Shown here piece after piece: positions 24,845 to 35,686 of a stretch of 64,000 bases of DNA. Position 1 is the stretch's first letter. Each line of letters begins with the position of its first letter. The notes below the pieces were generated by a model that saw only the letters and a list, made by a program, of their open reading frames with translations, ran no database searches and was not told where the DNA came from. The position numbers were made by a program, and so were the translations under genes. The stretch is from Mesaphorura yosii (taxonomy: Eukaryota; Arthropoda; Collembola; Poduromorpha; Tullbergiidae): contig WIXG01000002.1 of NCBI GenBank assembly GCA_009869945.1, positions 62,001 to 126,000 of the forward strand, written 5' to 3'.

Positions 24845-24880
24845 CTAGCAAAGCTAGCGGCGGGCTTTAGCCCGCCGGGT
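24845..24880 (-). mobile_element. Candidate Helitron 3' terminus
   Basis: Read on the minus strand, a GC-rich hairpin (CGGCGGGCT AA AGCCCGCCG, arms 24877-24869 and 24866-24858) is followed after about 9 nt by CTAG and then T. Helitrons end in CTRR preceded by such a hairpin 10-12 nt upstream and insert between A and T (established). The element would extend to higher coordinates. I could not identify its 5' TC end or a Rep/helicase, so it would be non-autonomous. Confidence 0.5.
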
Positions 24881-25419
24881 TTGATCTCAGGCAAAGGCCC
24901 GCGTTGACATCGAAGCTTGATTGAAATTGGAATGAGATTCTGGAGTGATGAACTATATGGGATTTGTTGGGAAACCCGTCGCCATCGCGTGATTTACTAA
25001 ATAAGACTTCGGTGTACTTACTAAGGCACATGTTGGCACGATTTCGCAAATAAATCCAACATAACCATCATTCAGGCGAAAATACTACTTTGTACTATTA
25101 TGGAACTAGCTGATTCGGCTTATCGCTGGCCTTAAATTAGAATCAAGCTCTGCAGGTTGCACGAAGAGTCCAAAAGTGAAGAAGAGAAGGGAGACTCGGT
25201 ACCACCCAAACTTAACTTCAAGCGCATTATAAGGGTTTAGATGATTAAATGACGCCATGAAAATGTAGTGTGCAGCTGTGTTTCCCATTATGTCACGATC
25301 CTCACTTTAAAAAAGAGTTTGCCGCACCATCGACCCTTCAAGCCATTTTGTGTTTCTTTATGTTTTTCAAGTATACGAACACTCATGTCCAGGTTCAAGC
25401 TTCATGTCTTTACAATTAC

Positions 25420-25458
25420 TTGCCCGTTACCTTGCACTGCGCGCAAGGTAACGGGCAA
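25420..25458. repeat. Perfect 16-bp inverted repeat with 7-nt loop
   Basis: TTGCCCGTTACCTTGC at 25420-25435 and its exact reverse complement at 25443-25458, separated by ACTGCGC. It lies about 210 nt upstream of the first carboxypeptidase Q start codon. It is too short for a microRNA precursor. It may be part of a small transposon or a cruciform-forming site. Confidence 0.85.
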
Positions 25459-25668
25459 CGGGTTGTTTTTAAAAGAAGGATAAAAGAAGGATTATCTCCT
25501 AGCGTCTTCAATACTTCATCACTGCATAGTCTTCAACTTCATCATGACAAACCAAACCGGTTGCCTAATTCTCATGAAATGATGGCAATTAAAGCATAAA
25601 AAGCCCTGTACATTCACAGTTCGCAGACTCAGCTTGGACAGCCTTGTCTTGAAAACACCGTAGAAAAG

Positions 25669-27366
25669 ATGTCATCCCTTATTCGATACAGCGGCTTACT
25701 ACTACTTTTAATTACTACCGGAGTATTTTGTCTTGTGGACGAATATTCCGCCGACAAGCGATCAGAATGCTCCTCCATTCTGTCTGCAGAAATTAGAGCA
25801 GAGATACAAACGTACAAGCCAATCGTCCAGCGCATCGTCGACGCAGTGTTGAATGAAAGCTTCACAGGGAAAACGTACAATGACTTGGAATACTTTGTGG
25901 ATCACCATGGATCGAGATTGGTTGGTTCCGACGCACTTGAAAAATCAATCGACTACGTCCTGGAAGAGATGCAAAAGTTGGGGTTTGACAATGTTCACTC
26001 CGAGCCAGTGAAAGCTCCGAAGTGGGTGAGGTAAGAAAAGAGCTGTGCACAAATGAGTTCATGAATGTGTCAACACAGATACGAATCTGACTGGAATTTT
26101 TAGAGGTCAAGAAGCTGCAGTGATGATGGCGCCCTACAGGAAGAAGATTTCAATTCTCGGGCTGGCGTTGTCCGAAGAGACACCGCCTGAAGGAATATTT
26201 GCCGAAGCCATTGTTGTGGACAGTTTTGATGATTTGCGCAAAAACGTTCAAAATGTAAGTGAGCTCGGGATCAGAAAAGTCTAGAATTTCAGAGACTCAT
26301 CCTGATTTGATTTTTGTGAGTGTTCAGGCGACCGGGAAGATTGTGGTCTTCAATCAGCCATTCGAGAACGCAGAAAAGGCAATTTTGTACAGGCAACTCG
26401 GGGCAATTGAGGCGTCGAAGAAAGGGGCAGCCGCAACACTCGTCAGAAGCTACGCAACCTTTTCACTCGGCACTGCCCACACCGGGCTGATGTTCTATGA
26501 CGAGACTGGAGAGGTGCCGAGAATTCCAGCAGGAGAAATCACAATTGAAGACGCGGAGATCCTCCATCGCTTGTACAAGCGGGGTCAGTTCATAATTTTC
26601 TGCACCAAACCGATACAGAAACAAACCCGTAGTGTGTAGTATCTGTTAAAAACTGCCATCATTTCCTTCTGAAGGCGAAAAAATCCAATTGTACTTGAGA
26701 TTGAACAACTGTTTCAAAGGAGAGATCACAACAAGAAACTCAATCGGGGACTTGAAAGGATCCGAGAAGCCTCACGAATTCGTTCTGATTTCCGGGCACA
26801 TTGACAGCTGGGACGTGGGTCAGGGGGCACTGGACGACGGATACGGTGTCATCTTGTCCATCAAGGCGATAGAATTGCTCAAGGCACTGAATCTCGTACC
26901 CCGCCGCACCGTCCGCACAATTCTGTTTACAGCAGAAGAGATTGGGAAGGTGCCGCTTGGAGCGCAGCAGTACGTCCGAGATCATCTGGCGGAGCTGAAC
27001 AATTACACCATCTTCTTGGAGGCTGACAGCGGCATATTAGAGGCTCATGGCCTCCTGTTCAACGGCACGAGCGAGGCGTCGTGTATTGTTGGAGAAGTCC
27101 TGAAGCTGTTGGAGCCTCACGTTATCAAAGCCACGAAAATGTACAACTATTTCCCCAAGCTGAAGACGGATATTGTGCCGCTGATGCATGCGACCAACGT
27201 ACCTGGGGGATTAATTGCTACCAATGCGGACAAATACTTTTACTATCATCACTCCGAAGCAGACACAATGACGGCCATAAATTCAAAGGACTTGGACACT
27301 TGCCTGATTATGTGGTCGACGCTGGCGTACGTGCTCGGTGACCTTACTGACTTGCTGCCACGTTAA
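25669..27366 (+). CDS. Carboxypeptidase Q-like M28 metallopeptidase, copy 1
   Basis: Four exons (25669-26030, 26104-26254, 26328-26583, 26675-27366) encode 486 residues (human CPQ 472). A signal peptide (IRYSGLLLLLITTGVFC) leads to a propeptide-like region, then the protease-associated part (ATGKIVVFNQPF, AAATLVRSYATFSLGTAHTG). The two-zinc catalytic domain has GHIDSWDVGQGALDDG (His and Asp ligands), TAEEIG (Glu base and Glu ligand), EADSG (Asp ligand) and FYYHHSEAD (His ligand). All expected metal and catalytic residues are present. CPQ is a secreted or lysosomal dipeptidase that releases amino acids from circulating dipeptides; an extracellular or gut role would fit here (inference). A TATA-like CATAAAAAG lies at 25595. 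It is in tandem with copy 2, 468 nt downstream. Confidence 0.93.
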
Positions 27367-27834
27367 ACCGGGCCGGTTGGAATTGTGTTGCAGTTGCAGC
27401 ACCCGACCAACAATATGAAAAGGTGATAATTACCTTAAATTATGGCATTTGTGAAAGATGTGCGAATAATAAGCTCATTATGTGCATAAATTAGTACCAA
27501 GCTCTCCAAGATCGTTCACATCATTTCTGTTTTGCTTCAAATGCGGTGTATCGGAAAGGTAGAGACGACGGGACCTTGTTTTGTGGCTCGATAAAGAAGC
27601 CATTACTGCTCTTATCACTAAATTGACATTGAATTTTAGGCGGAGTTTATTAACACGCAATTGCTTGCAACTGCAGCTGCTGAATTAAATTCAGATGTAC
27701 GAATCTACAATAATGTTCCACGCAATTCTTTTTAGTCACTCTCTCCATTCAATTATATCGACTGCCACTCTGGCCTTTGGCGTCCTGAATCTCCTAAGAA
27801 GTTTTCTAACGTTGGGGCGTAGTTCATTTGTACA
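27367..27834. other. Spacer between the two carboxypeptidase Q genes
   Basis: AT-rich, no coding signal. It must contain the 3' end of copy 1 and the promoter of copy 2. No canonical AATAAA is evident just after the copy 1 stop. Confidence 0.5.
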
Positions 27835-29734
27835 ATGAGGGCACCGTCGTTTACCTCAAAAGGGCTTGTCTTACTCCTCTCCTCACACCTCCTGATCCAC
27901 GCCACGCTCGGTCAGCTTCAGTCTTGGGAAGAATTACTCAGTCATATTGAGTCTGAAAATGCCGGAGAGAATGAACTTCCTCTTACAAAAGCCGTGACAT
28001 GCACGTTGACTGACGAAGAGCTTGCCGAGGTGGAGAGCTACCGAGACATTGTTGACAGGATTTTGGAAGCGTCCATAAATGGAGCTTTTGCTGGCGAAGC
28101 GTACAAGGAACTCGGTAAGTTTGTTGACACATTTGGGTCGAGACTAACTGGCTCGCAGACACTGGAAGATTCTCTCGACTACATGCTGAACGAAATGGAA
28201 AAGAGCAACCTGACCAATATACATGCTGAAGTTATCGATGTGCCCAACTGGAAACGGTACTATCCTCTTAGAAATAATCAACTTGTATTCGAAGTGTATA
28301 AGTAGGATCTACTTCTCTTATTTCAGAGGTGACGAAGTTGCAAGGCTTCTCAGCCCACGAGAGAAATCTCTCGCCATCACAACTCTCGGGTTCTCTGTCC
28401 CCACTCCTGATGAAGGGGTCAACAGCTCGGCCGTTGTCGTCGAATCGTTTGATGAGCTTCTGAGGAGACAAAAAGAAGTAATGTGACAGATTGGGACTCA
28501 ACATTGACATACGTTAAAATTAATTTACTGATTTTCTGCAAGGTCAAAGGGAACATCGTCGTCTACTCCGCAAAGGGTCGTGGTGCCTTTTTGCAGACAA
28601 TGATCGGAGCCGCCGTGGCGGCCAAACTCGGTGCGGTTGCAGCTCTCACCAGGACCAGCGCTCCATTTTCACTGAATACCCCACACACTGGAATTCAGCT
28701 CTACGATTCGAGTTCCAACAAAATTCCAGTCGCGGCCTTGTCTCCGGAGGACGCGGATCTTCTTGCACGATTGGCAGCTGCAGGTCGGGTAGCCATTTCC
28801 AATACCATCAGTACTACGCTAGACTTCAATCGTCGATTTCAATTTATCAATTTTAGGCCACCCGGTTCAGATATATTTAAAAATCGGTAGCGTTTCCGCG
28901 GGGAAGACACAGTCGCGCAATATTATCGGTGACCTGGAGGGATCTGAGAAAAAAGACGAGTTTGTGGTTGTGTCGGGGCACATTGACTCTTGGGATGTCG
29001 GACAAGGTAACTAAATCGTAGAAAACACGTCCAGGGCGAAGGACCTAATCTGCGAGGTTGTTCAGGTGCTCTCGACGATGGTGTCGGAGTGATCCTAACA
29101 CAAGGAGTGACCAATTTACTCCGAAGTCTAGACCTGCGACCCAAGCGAACAATTCGCAGCATTTATTGGACGGGAGAGGAGATGGGCCTTTATGGGGGAA
29201 GGCAATACGTTGACAAGCACAAGCCGACAATGAATCAATACGCCGCAGCGTTGGAGGCTGACTACGGATGTTTGAAAGCAGCTGGCTTCATCTTCAGCGG
29301 TGACACCAAAGTTGGATGCGTTCTTCGAGAAGTAATGAGACTCATGGTGCCAAAGGCCAATATGACACAGTTGAGTACACTTGTATCCGCAGTTTAGCTG
29401 TCTAAGCTTAAAGTTATTGCTTCCTAGATTAATCCAAGTGGATTACATGCCGACGGACGTGGCTGGGTTCACCGCAAATGGCGTACCGACGGTTGTACTT
29501 CATGGAGATGACGGGCGATACTTTTGGTACCACCACACCGGTAAGGGACACTACATTTTGTTCATGGAATTCCATGGTCAACAAAATTAATTGCTAATTG
29601 CAGAGGCGGATGTGCTGACAGCGATCGATCCCAGACAATTGGATGTTTGTCTTGGAGTTTGGACTGCGACGTCGTACATCATTGCTGACTTGAAAGAAAA
29701 TCTCCCGAGACATGATTTTATTGAAGTGAAATAA
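27835..29734 (+). CDS. Carboxypeptidase Q-like M28 metallopeptidase, copy 2
   Basis: Seven exons (27835-28256, 28327-28477, 28543-28783, 28857-29006, 29066-29369, 29428-29540, 29604-29734) encode 503 residues. The N-terminus has a signal peptide (GLVLLLSSHLLIHATLG), followed by about 25 acidic residues not seen in copy 1. Catalytic motifs are intact: SGHIDSWDVGQGALDDG, WTGEEMG, EADYG and YHHTEAD. The introns after KWVR/NWKR, QN/KE and the loop Gly sit at the same positions as in copy 1. Copy 2 has three more introns, so duplication was followed by intron gain or loss. Divergence is considerable outside the motifs, so the duplication is not recent. ATTAAA at 29761 is the likely poly(A) signal. 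Confidence 0.92.
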
Positions 29735-30074
29735 GCTTTGGTGTTTCTTATTCAGCGTTCATTAAAAGCACCATTATGCTCAACTTGTGGCAGAGTTGGT
29801 TAAGGAAGTTGCATAATTGGAATAATTGCAATTACATCAAGAACGCATCTGATTTTCTCATCCTCACTCATATTGTCTCATGTGGTAGCATTCTTTCTTA
29901 CATCCGGGAGTTGAAGCATTCGAATTTTGCTAAATTAAAAGTAGCTCAGGATTCAAGTCTGTCAAGACAGGGTGATTAGTCGGACAGCTTGCTCAGCACC
30001 TGTTTTCCCAATGTTTTTTTTTACTGCCAGTTAGCTCACAAAGTACTGCTGAATTCCAAGCTCTCATTCCATCA
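29735..30074. other. Spacer between carboxypeptidase Q copy 2 and PGAP2
   Basis: Contains ATTAAA at 29761-29766 and then the presumed PGAP2 promoter and leader. No gene seen. Confidence 0.5.
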
Positions 30075-31138
30075 ATGAACAAGTACCCAAAGTACAGTAG
30101 TCAGAATGGTCTTCTAGAGAATTATTCGTACAATTACAATAGCACAGTAAACACTCATGGTGGCAAAGACCAATATTACTCAGACAGTGACAGTAAACAC
30201 CAGCTCCGTGTAAGGTTTCGACATGTAGCCATCATTACTGTGTCCCTTCCAATCTTTGGATTCTTCTTCTGTGTGTTCTGGGCGTTGTACTATGACTTCG
30301 AAGGGTCGACGAAGACGCATTGTGGGGTAAGTGGTTAGCGCAAGCAAATTCTGGCCTATCTGGCTCCTGTCTAATTGCCAGCTTGCCAACTGATAAACAT
30401 CTGTCGTTCTTAGGTTCCGAACTATCTTCCATCCTTATCTGCTGCCATTGGGAATTATGAACTATCGGAATTCGTATGGAAATTATGCATCGGGGTTCAT
30501 GCCGTTCCAAGATTTGCGATTGCGGGGATCTACTTCAGATATTTTTCATCCATAATTCACCTGCGCTACTTTCCATTTATACTGGCTACAGTCATATTTT
30601 ATGTGCTGGAGAACATTGGACTTGTGCTACTCACGCTGGTGTCATCAGATGTAGATTTCGGTAACGACTTTTTGCACTTTTGAATGAGATTTAACCTCTC
30701 ATTTAACGAATGCTCCAATTTTGTTTTAGATTTTCACAAAAACTGCTTCATCCTGTTCATGTTTGCATCGTTTGTGTACATGCTGATGTCCTGTCTACTT
30801 TTAAGCAATAGCAATTCAAGAAACATACCACCAAATTACATTGAGATGAAGAGCTTGCGATGCAAACTGATACTATTTGCAACTAATGTTACTTGCATCG
30901 TTTTGACGTGCTACGCATATTATCGACATAATACCTACTGTGAGCCAGGAAGTATGTTGAAAGTTGCAATTATGAACTTCTAAGCCAGCTAGACTTACTA
31001 AATTGTTAATATTTAATTCCCTTTTCTGTTGCAGTGTACACGATATTCGCTCTCTTTGAGTACATTGTGATTATGTCCAACATGGGATTCCATATGACAG
31101 CGTATTGGGATTTTTATGACAAAGTGTGGACGCTTTGA
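30075..31138 (+). CDS. PGAP2: Post-GPI attachment to proteins factor 2
   Basis: Four exons (30075-30326, 30414-30660, 30730-30951, 31035-31138) encode 274 residues. PGAP2 is a Golgi multi-pass membrane protein needed when the lipid of GPI anchors is remodelled to saturated fatty acids. A polar N-terminus of about 50 residues precedes helix 1 ([20 protein letters not shown]). Next is the luminal [20 protein letters not shown], the family signature. Helices follow near residues 103-125, 134-162, 170-190, 205-230 and 242-268. [20 protein letters not shown] and the end [12 protein letters not shown] match the family strongly. Every segment of the family is present. AATAAA at 31287-31292. Confidence 0.94.
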
Positions 31139-31860
31139 AGCGTGGGAACAGGAGCAAGGCAGCAGATCCTTCAGTGTAGCGAGCTAAAACGGCCCATCGA
31201 AAGAAGAGTACATCAATGAGCACATATGAATTGCACAAACTTCACAACTTCTAGTCCGTCAGATGCATAATGCATTAATTATCAGAAATAAATTGCAAAT
31301 ATTTTTAGTCCTTGGTATTATTGAAACCTGCACGGTAAACAACCGAATAGATTTTACTCTATCTGTGATTGTCGGTCAATGGAGAAAGCTTAATAAACGA
31401 TGAGATCATTATAATAAGCCCTGCATGTGTGGTCTGAAAATATTGCTGTATGGATCACATTGAGCCGTTCGCCGATTGAATTTATTTAGACAAAGGCTAA
31501 ACATTGTGTGAGGGAAAGGTTATGTGGCAGGTCCTTTTATGCAATTAGCAATAATGAGAAATGACACTGTCATATGATTCTGATTAATTAACGAGTTAGG
31601 TACAATTTCTATTCTTTGTCATCTTTCTGCTTGTAAGGAAGTCTTGCTTTTCCCACATCCACATTTCAAAGGCAAAGCCGAGGGAATCTCGTGAGTAGCG
31701 ACTCCGGTTTCTCCATTTCGGCAACGGAAACTTGACCATGTAAATTGAATGTGTTGAGAAACTGCTTCCAGGCAAGTCACGAAAATAGTTTGTTCATTGT
31801 GGTCCACGACGGTCACTTCTGACTGGCGTCCGCGAACGCGTACTTCACGAATCACGAACA
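31139..31860. other. Intergenic region between PGAP2 and TRIP13, with an unexplained antisense open frame
   Basis: It holds the PGAP2 3' end and the TRIP13 promoter. On the minus strand an open frame from about 31878 to 31619 reads like protein ([20 protein letters not shown], ending with CGCGK) but has no ATG. It could be a terminal exon behind an AG acceptor at about 31879; no upstream exon is recognisable because TRIP13 exons lie there in sense. Confidence 0.35.
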
Positions 31861-33829
31861 ATGTCTTCAGCGGCCTATTTTCACGTCGAAATAGCAAGAA
31901 ACATTAGAAGGTAAGTAAATAGCACTTCTGTACTTCAGCTTCGCATTACATTGTCTAACATCTAACAACATCTTGATTTGACGTCGGTATTGTGAATGTT
32001 TGTTCCAGTAAACTCAAGAAATCCGACCTAATAGATTTGGTTAAAACAAAACTGGAAACTCTTACTGATCCCTCTGAATTCAGCTTAGAAAATCATAAAG
32101 ACATACAGGAGCAAGTAGACTCTCTGAGAGTTTGTAAGGAGGAAGGTTCTTTACTCACGCCAACGTCGAAGCGGAGCACTTGTAATGGTGTCAACAAGAC
32201 TGAGATTACTCCGAGACCATGCAACGGTGGACTTTTAGAGCAGGACAACGTAAGTTGGTCGTTTAGCTAGTGCACTTTTAATTTATTATTGAATGAGCTA
32301 AAACTTGAAACATGACTGAAGATTGCTTTATTCAGTTGCAGAAAGTTGCGCCGAAATTTACGTATCACTGTTTCGAACTGAGTGATGATTTAGATGAAGC
32401 CGAGTTCATGGAGGGCGATGAAGAGGACGGTCAGTCCGCTGCATCCCATCACTGGGTCATTCCTTCAAAAGCATTTGACGGCGTGTGGGAGTCGCTCATA
32501 TTTGATGTTGATGTCAAAATAAGGGTTAGTAAAAGCATGGAACGTTATTTTCGTAAATGTTGAAGGTGATACACAGAACCAAAATTATAATTCGGAAAAA
32601 TTGCTATTCCCTGAAACTAGCTGATGGAATACGTCAGAACCGCCCTGCTGTTCTCCGAGAAGGGTGTCAATAGCTCACTAATAGCATGGAACAAAGTGAT
32701 ACTATTGCACGGCCCGCCAGGGACAGGTCTGTATTCCGGCTCCTATTCAGTAGTAATATTCTCGATGAAGCTTAAAATTATTTCTCAGGTAAAACGTCCC
32801 TTTGCCGGGGGCTTGCTCAAAAGGCGTCAATACGCCTGGGAAATAAGTTCCGGTACGGGCAACTAGTTGAAATAAACAGCCATAGCTTGTTCTCAAAATG
32901 GTTCTCTGAGGTACCGCATTTTATTTCAAACCTGTGCAGTAATACTTAAGACGTAATCATGGACACTTTATTCAGAGCGGAAAACTCGTGATGAAAATGT
33001 TCGAAAAAATTCAAGAATTGATTGAAGACGTCCAATCTATAGTGTTCTTACTAATTGACGAAGTAGAGAGTCTAGCACAATGTCGAACTATGGCGGAAGC
33101 AGGCAACGAACCATCGGATTCAATACGAGCAGTGAATGCGCTCTTAACTCAAATAGATCGGATAAAGAGGTAGGCAAATTGCTTGATGCAATTGAAGGAG
33201 CAAAGACCTTTACTTAATATCTCCTCAATTTTGCACCAGGTATCCAAATGTGGTCATACTAACTACCTCGAATATTGTTGGAAGCATTGACTTGGCATTC
33301 GTTGACCGCGCCGATCTAAAAATTTACATCGGGCCTCCACCAAAAGAAATCATTTATGAAATTTATTCTTCCTCAATTAATGAGCTCATACGGGTTAGTG
33401 GATGAAGAAACATATTCCTATTCCGATTGTACTAACCAGATTACTGCAATTAAATTCTTGAATGCAGGTTGGAATTATCTCCGACTCTTCAAGCCTTCCC
33501 GAGAAGATATGCAAATCTCAGCAAATGCCAACGAATCTTCAGAAGCTTCAACTCATAGCAAAGTAAGTTAAGTTTCTACACTTGCAGCCATTTTAGAACA
33601 TCCGCCCGGATTGCAACAACATGCTTTGCCTTCTTTCAGAAATAGTTACGGCATGAGCGGAAGGAAATTAAGAAAAATACCATTCTTAACACATGTGAAT
33701 TTTGTACGACGAGAGAGCTGTGACTTGGAGACGTTTTTAGATGCGATGGCACAGTGTATTGAAATTGAAAAGAACGAGACTGAAATTCTATGCAATAAGA
33801 AAGTCACACAGACTATTTCAACTGTCTAG
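31861..33829 (+). CDS. TRIP13: TRIP13 / Pch2 AAA+ ATPase
   Basis: Nine exons (31861-31910, 32009-32249, 32336-32524, 32621-32726, 32789-32910, 32976-33169, 33240-33393, 33468-33562, 33640-33829) encode 446 residues (human 432). The hexameric ATPase unfolds HORMA proteins: MAD2 via p31comet in mitosis, and HORMADs in meiosis. Seen: an N-terminal domain with [20 protein letters not shown], Walker A GPPGTGKTS near residue 195, and [19 protein letters not shown]. Walker B ([10 protein letters not shown]) is near 260-268, sensor 1 is [19 protein letters not shown] follows, and the C-terminal lid has [13 protein letters not shown]. All ATPase motifs are intact. Between exons 8 and 9 the lid is about 18 residues shorter than in human TRIP13. 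A missed exon is possible there, although the phases fit. It converges on TSR3. Confidence 0.93.
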
Positions 33830-33835
33830 TTTATT
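33830..33835 (-). terminator. Poly(A) signal of TSR3, adjoining the TRIP13 stop codon
   Basis: Minus-strand AATAAA begins the base after the TRIP13 TAG (33829). Only 131 nt separate the two stop codons, so the 3' UTRs must overlap in antisense. Confidence 0.5.
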
Positions 33836-33960
33836 ACTTCAAGATAAATAGTTCCATAGCTGTTCCAAGTTTGAGGATGTAAAATAATTTAAATAGTATC
33901 ATGTGTCAATCATTGAAAACCCTGCAGTGTGCAGTTCCCCAGGTGAGAGAGTATTAATCG

Positions 33961-35026
33961 CTACGATTTTTCACCGGCACCACCTCCAGCTCCGTCATCG
34001 TCATCGCATTCTGATTCAGAATCCGTTGGTGGCAAATCTATCTTATCTGCAAGCAAGTTAAGAAAATGCTGCTGCCTTCACTGCCTTGTAATCATTTTTA
34101 TAACTTTTAATTAATAAAACTAACTTCGGCCTGCTTCTTGCTCAGCACGTAATTTTTCCAAGGTCTCATTTTGTACGGTCAGAACTTCATCTGAACTGGA
34201 ACACTTTGAATAGGCTTCCAGGAAGTCCTCGTTCATGGTTATAAAAGTCTTACCCCATTTGAATTTTCTCAGGTATATCTCTGCAAATTGCTTGAACCCT
34301 GCAAGGGAAGGTTTATTGCTCAATGTAATTAAGATTTATTACAATGCAAATAAAATTAATTGTACCGCAAATATACAACGATGCGCTGATTGCTTCTACA
34401 CACGACAGTTTCCAAGGCTTCCCAAAGTTTATATTGTTGGCTGCGACTAGAAACGGCAGAAGCCTGCCGTGTGCAGGTCTGTGTTTCAGGATTGTGCCAT
34501 CTTCAGGAACTTTCGCCCATGAGCAGTCGATAACCGCAAGTCCTCTGTTTTCCAAGATGTCTTTATCTGGGGGTGAAATCACCTGCATATGTAAACAATT
34601 ACTTCGGTTACTGTGAAAAATATCTGAATCTCAACTCATCGATGCAAGTACTTGTTTCGCCAAAGGATCGAGCACTATGCCACCAAATCTTTGTGATGGT
34701 TTCAAAATATGCACCATGTGAAACCTGGCCAACTTTCTCCCTGTGCACTTCTTTGGATCACATTGCGCCAAGTCCCACATTCCAATTGGAAAGTCAGGAA
34801 GAGCATCGTGAGAATCGGTTGAATCATCTTCGTCGCTGCTTCCACCTTCATTTTCTTCGTCAAGGTCCAAATCTCTTAATTTTTCACAACAGTCACTTGA
34901 ATTTCCAACGTCCAGACTTTCGTCTTCTACGCATTTTGATCTTCCCCTGGTTTTTCGAAGATTTTTGGCAGCGTGTTTTGACGATGGAGCCCCACCACCG
35001 TGCTTCTGGTGTGATTTCTTCGGCAT
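33961..35026 (-). CDS. TSR3: 18S rRNA aminocarboxypropyltransferase
   Basis: Four exons (35026-34652, 34582-34366, 34298-34125, 34046-33961) encode 283 residues. TSR3 transfers the 3-amino-3-carboxypropyl group of S-adenosylmethionine to the hypermodified uridine in the 18S rRNA decoding region, late in cytoplasmic 40S maturation. A Lys-rich then Asp/Glu/Ser-rich N-terminus of about 80 residues precedes the conserved fold. Its motifs are MWDLAQCDPKKCTGRKLA, RFGGIVLDPLAKQ, LAVIDCSWAKV, LLPFLVAANNINFGKPWKLS, CVEAISASLY and KFKWGKTF. An acidic tail (ESECDDDDG) closes it. The substrate and SAM-binding loops are all present. It stands head to head with the long gene at 35687. Confidence 0.93.
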
Positions 35027-35686
35027 TTAGGGCTAGAAATAATTTATAAACTGCTGATTGCTGAAAATATTTCGGAGGATGCAGAAAATGTGAATTTTGT
35101 TTTGAAATGAGAAGATGCAAGGATTGTAAGGAAAGTGTACACAACTTGGGGTATTATTGGCTGCATTCACATGCACGTACACGAATAGTGCACGAATAAC
35201 ATAACAGAATTCAAGTACAAGAAATAAGTGATGGAAAGAGGTATCAGTCGTGTTGATACTGGCCTTGTGTGAAGAAGTGTTAAATACACTGCTGCTGCAC
35301 TGCACATCCACCAAAGAGGAACTTGATATTAGCATTCGTTTGTGCATTTGTTGTGTTTTGTTTTCACAGTTCATTTACACAACAAACCCAAGCTCATTTG
35401 CATTTCTACAATTTGATTCATCATTTCCAAAACAAAGAAAGTCGCCGTGCTTGAACTTGGAACTTCCGTACAGTTTGTGTAACGCAGCGTGAAGAATCTT
35501 TTTCCTCGCCGCCGTTGCAATTTTTACAGTTTAATCCAGTTCCGGTACATGATGTACTGAAAGTTGAGTGAATCAGTTTCAGCAAAAATTTATTGGCACC
35601 TGGATTTTTACAGAGCATCTTCTAAGACCTAGAAAGCAGTAGTGAAAGCGAGAAGATCACATCAAGAAGTCTAGATCAACCGGAGA
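35027..35686. promoter_or_regulatory. Divergent promoter region of TSR3 and the long-intron gene
   Basis: 660 nt between opposed start codons, with no coding signal. It probably contains the 5' leader of the plus-strand gene. Confidence 0.45.

Noticed and set aside
25420-25458. Hairpin as microRNA precursor
   Set aside because: The stem is only 16 bp and does not extend; pre-miRNAs need about 22-30 bp or more.
34573-35049. Plus-strand open frame of 158 codons
   Set aside because: Antisense shadow of the TSR3 first exon.
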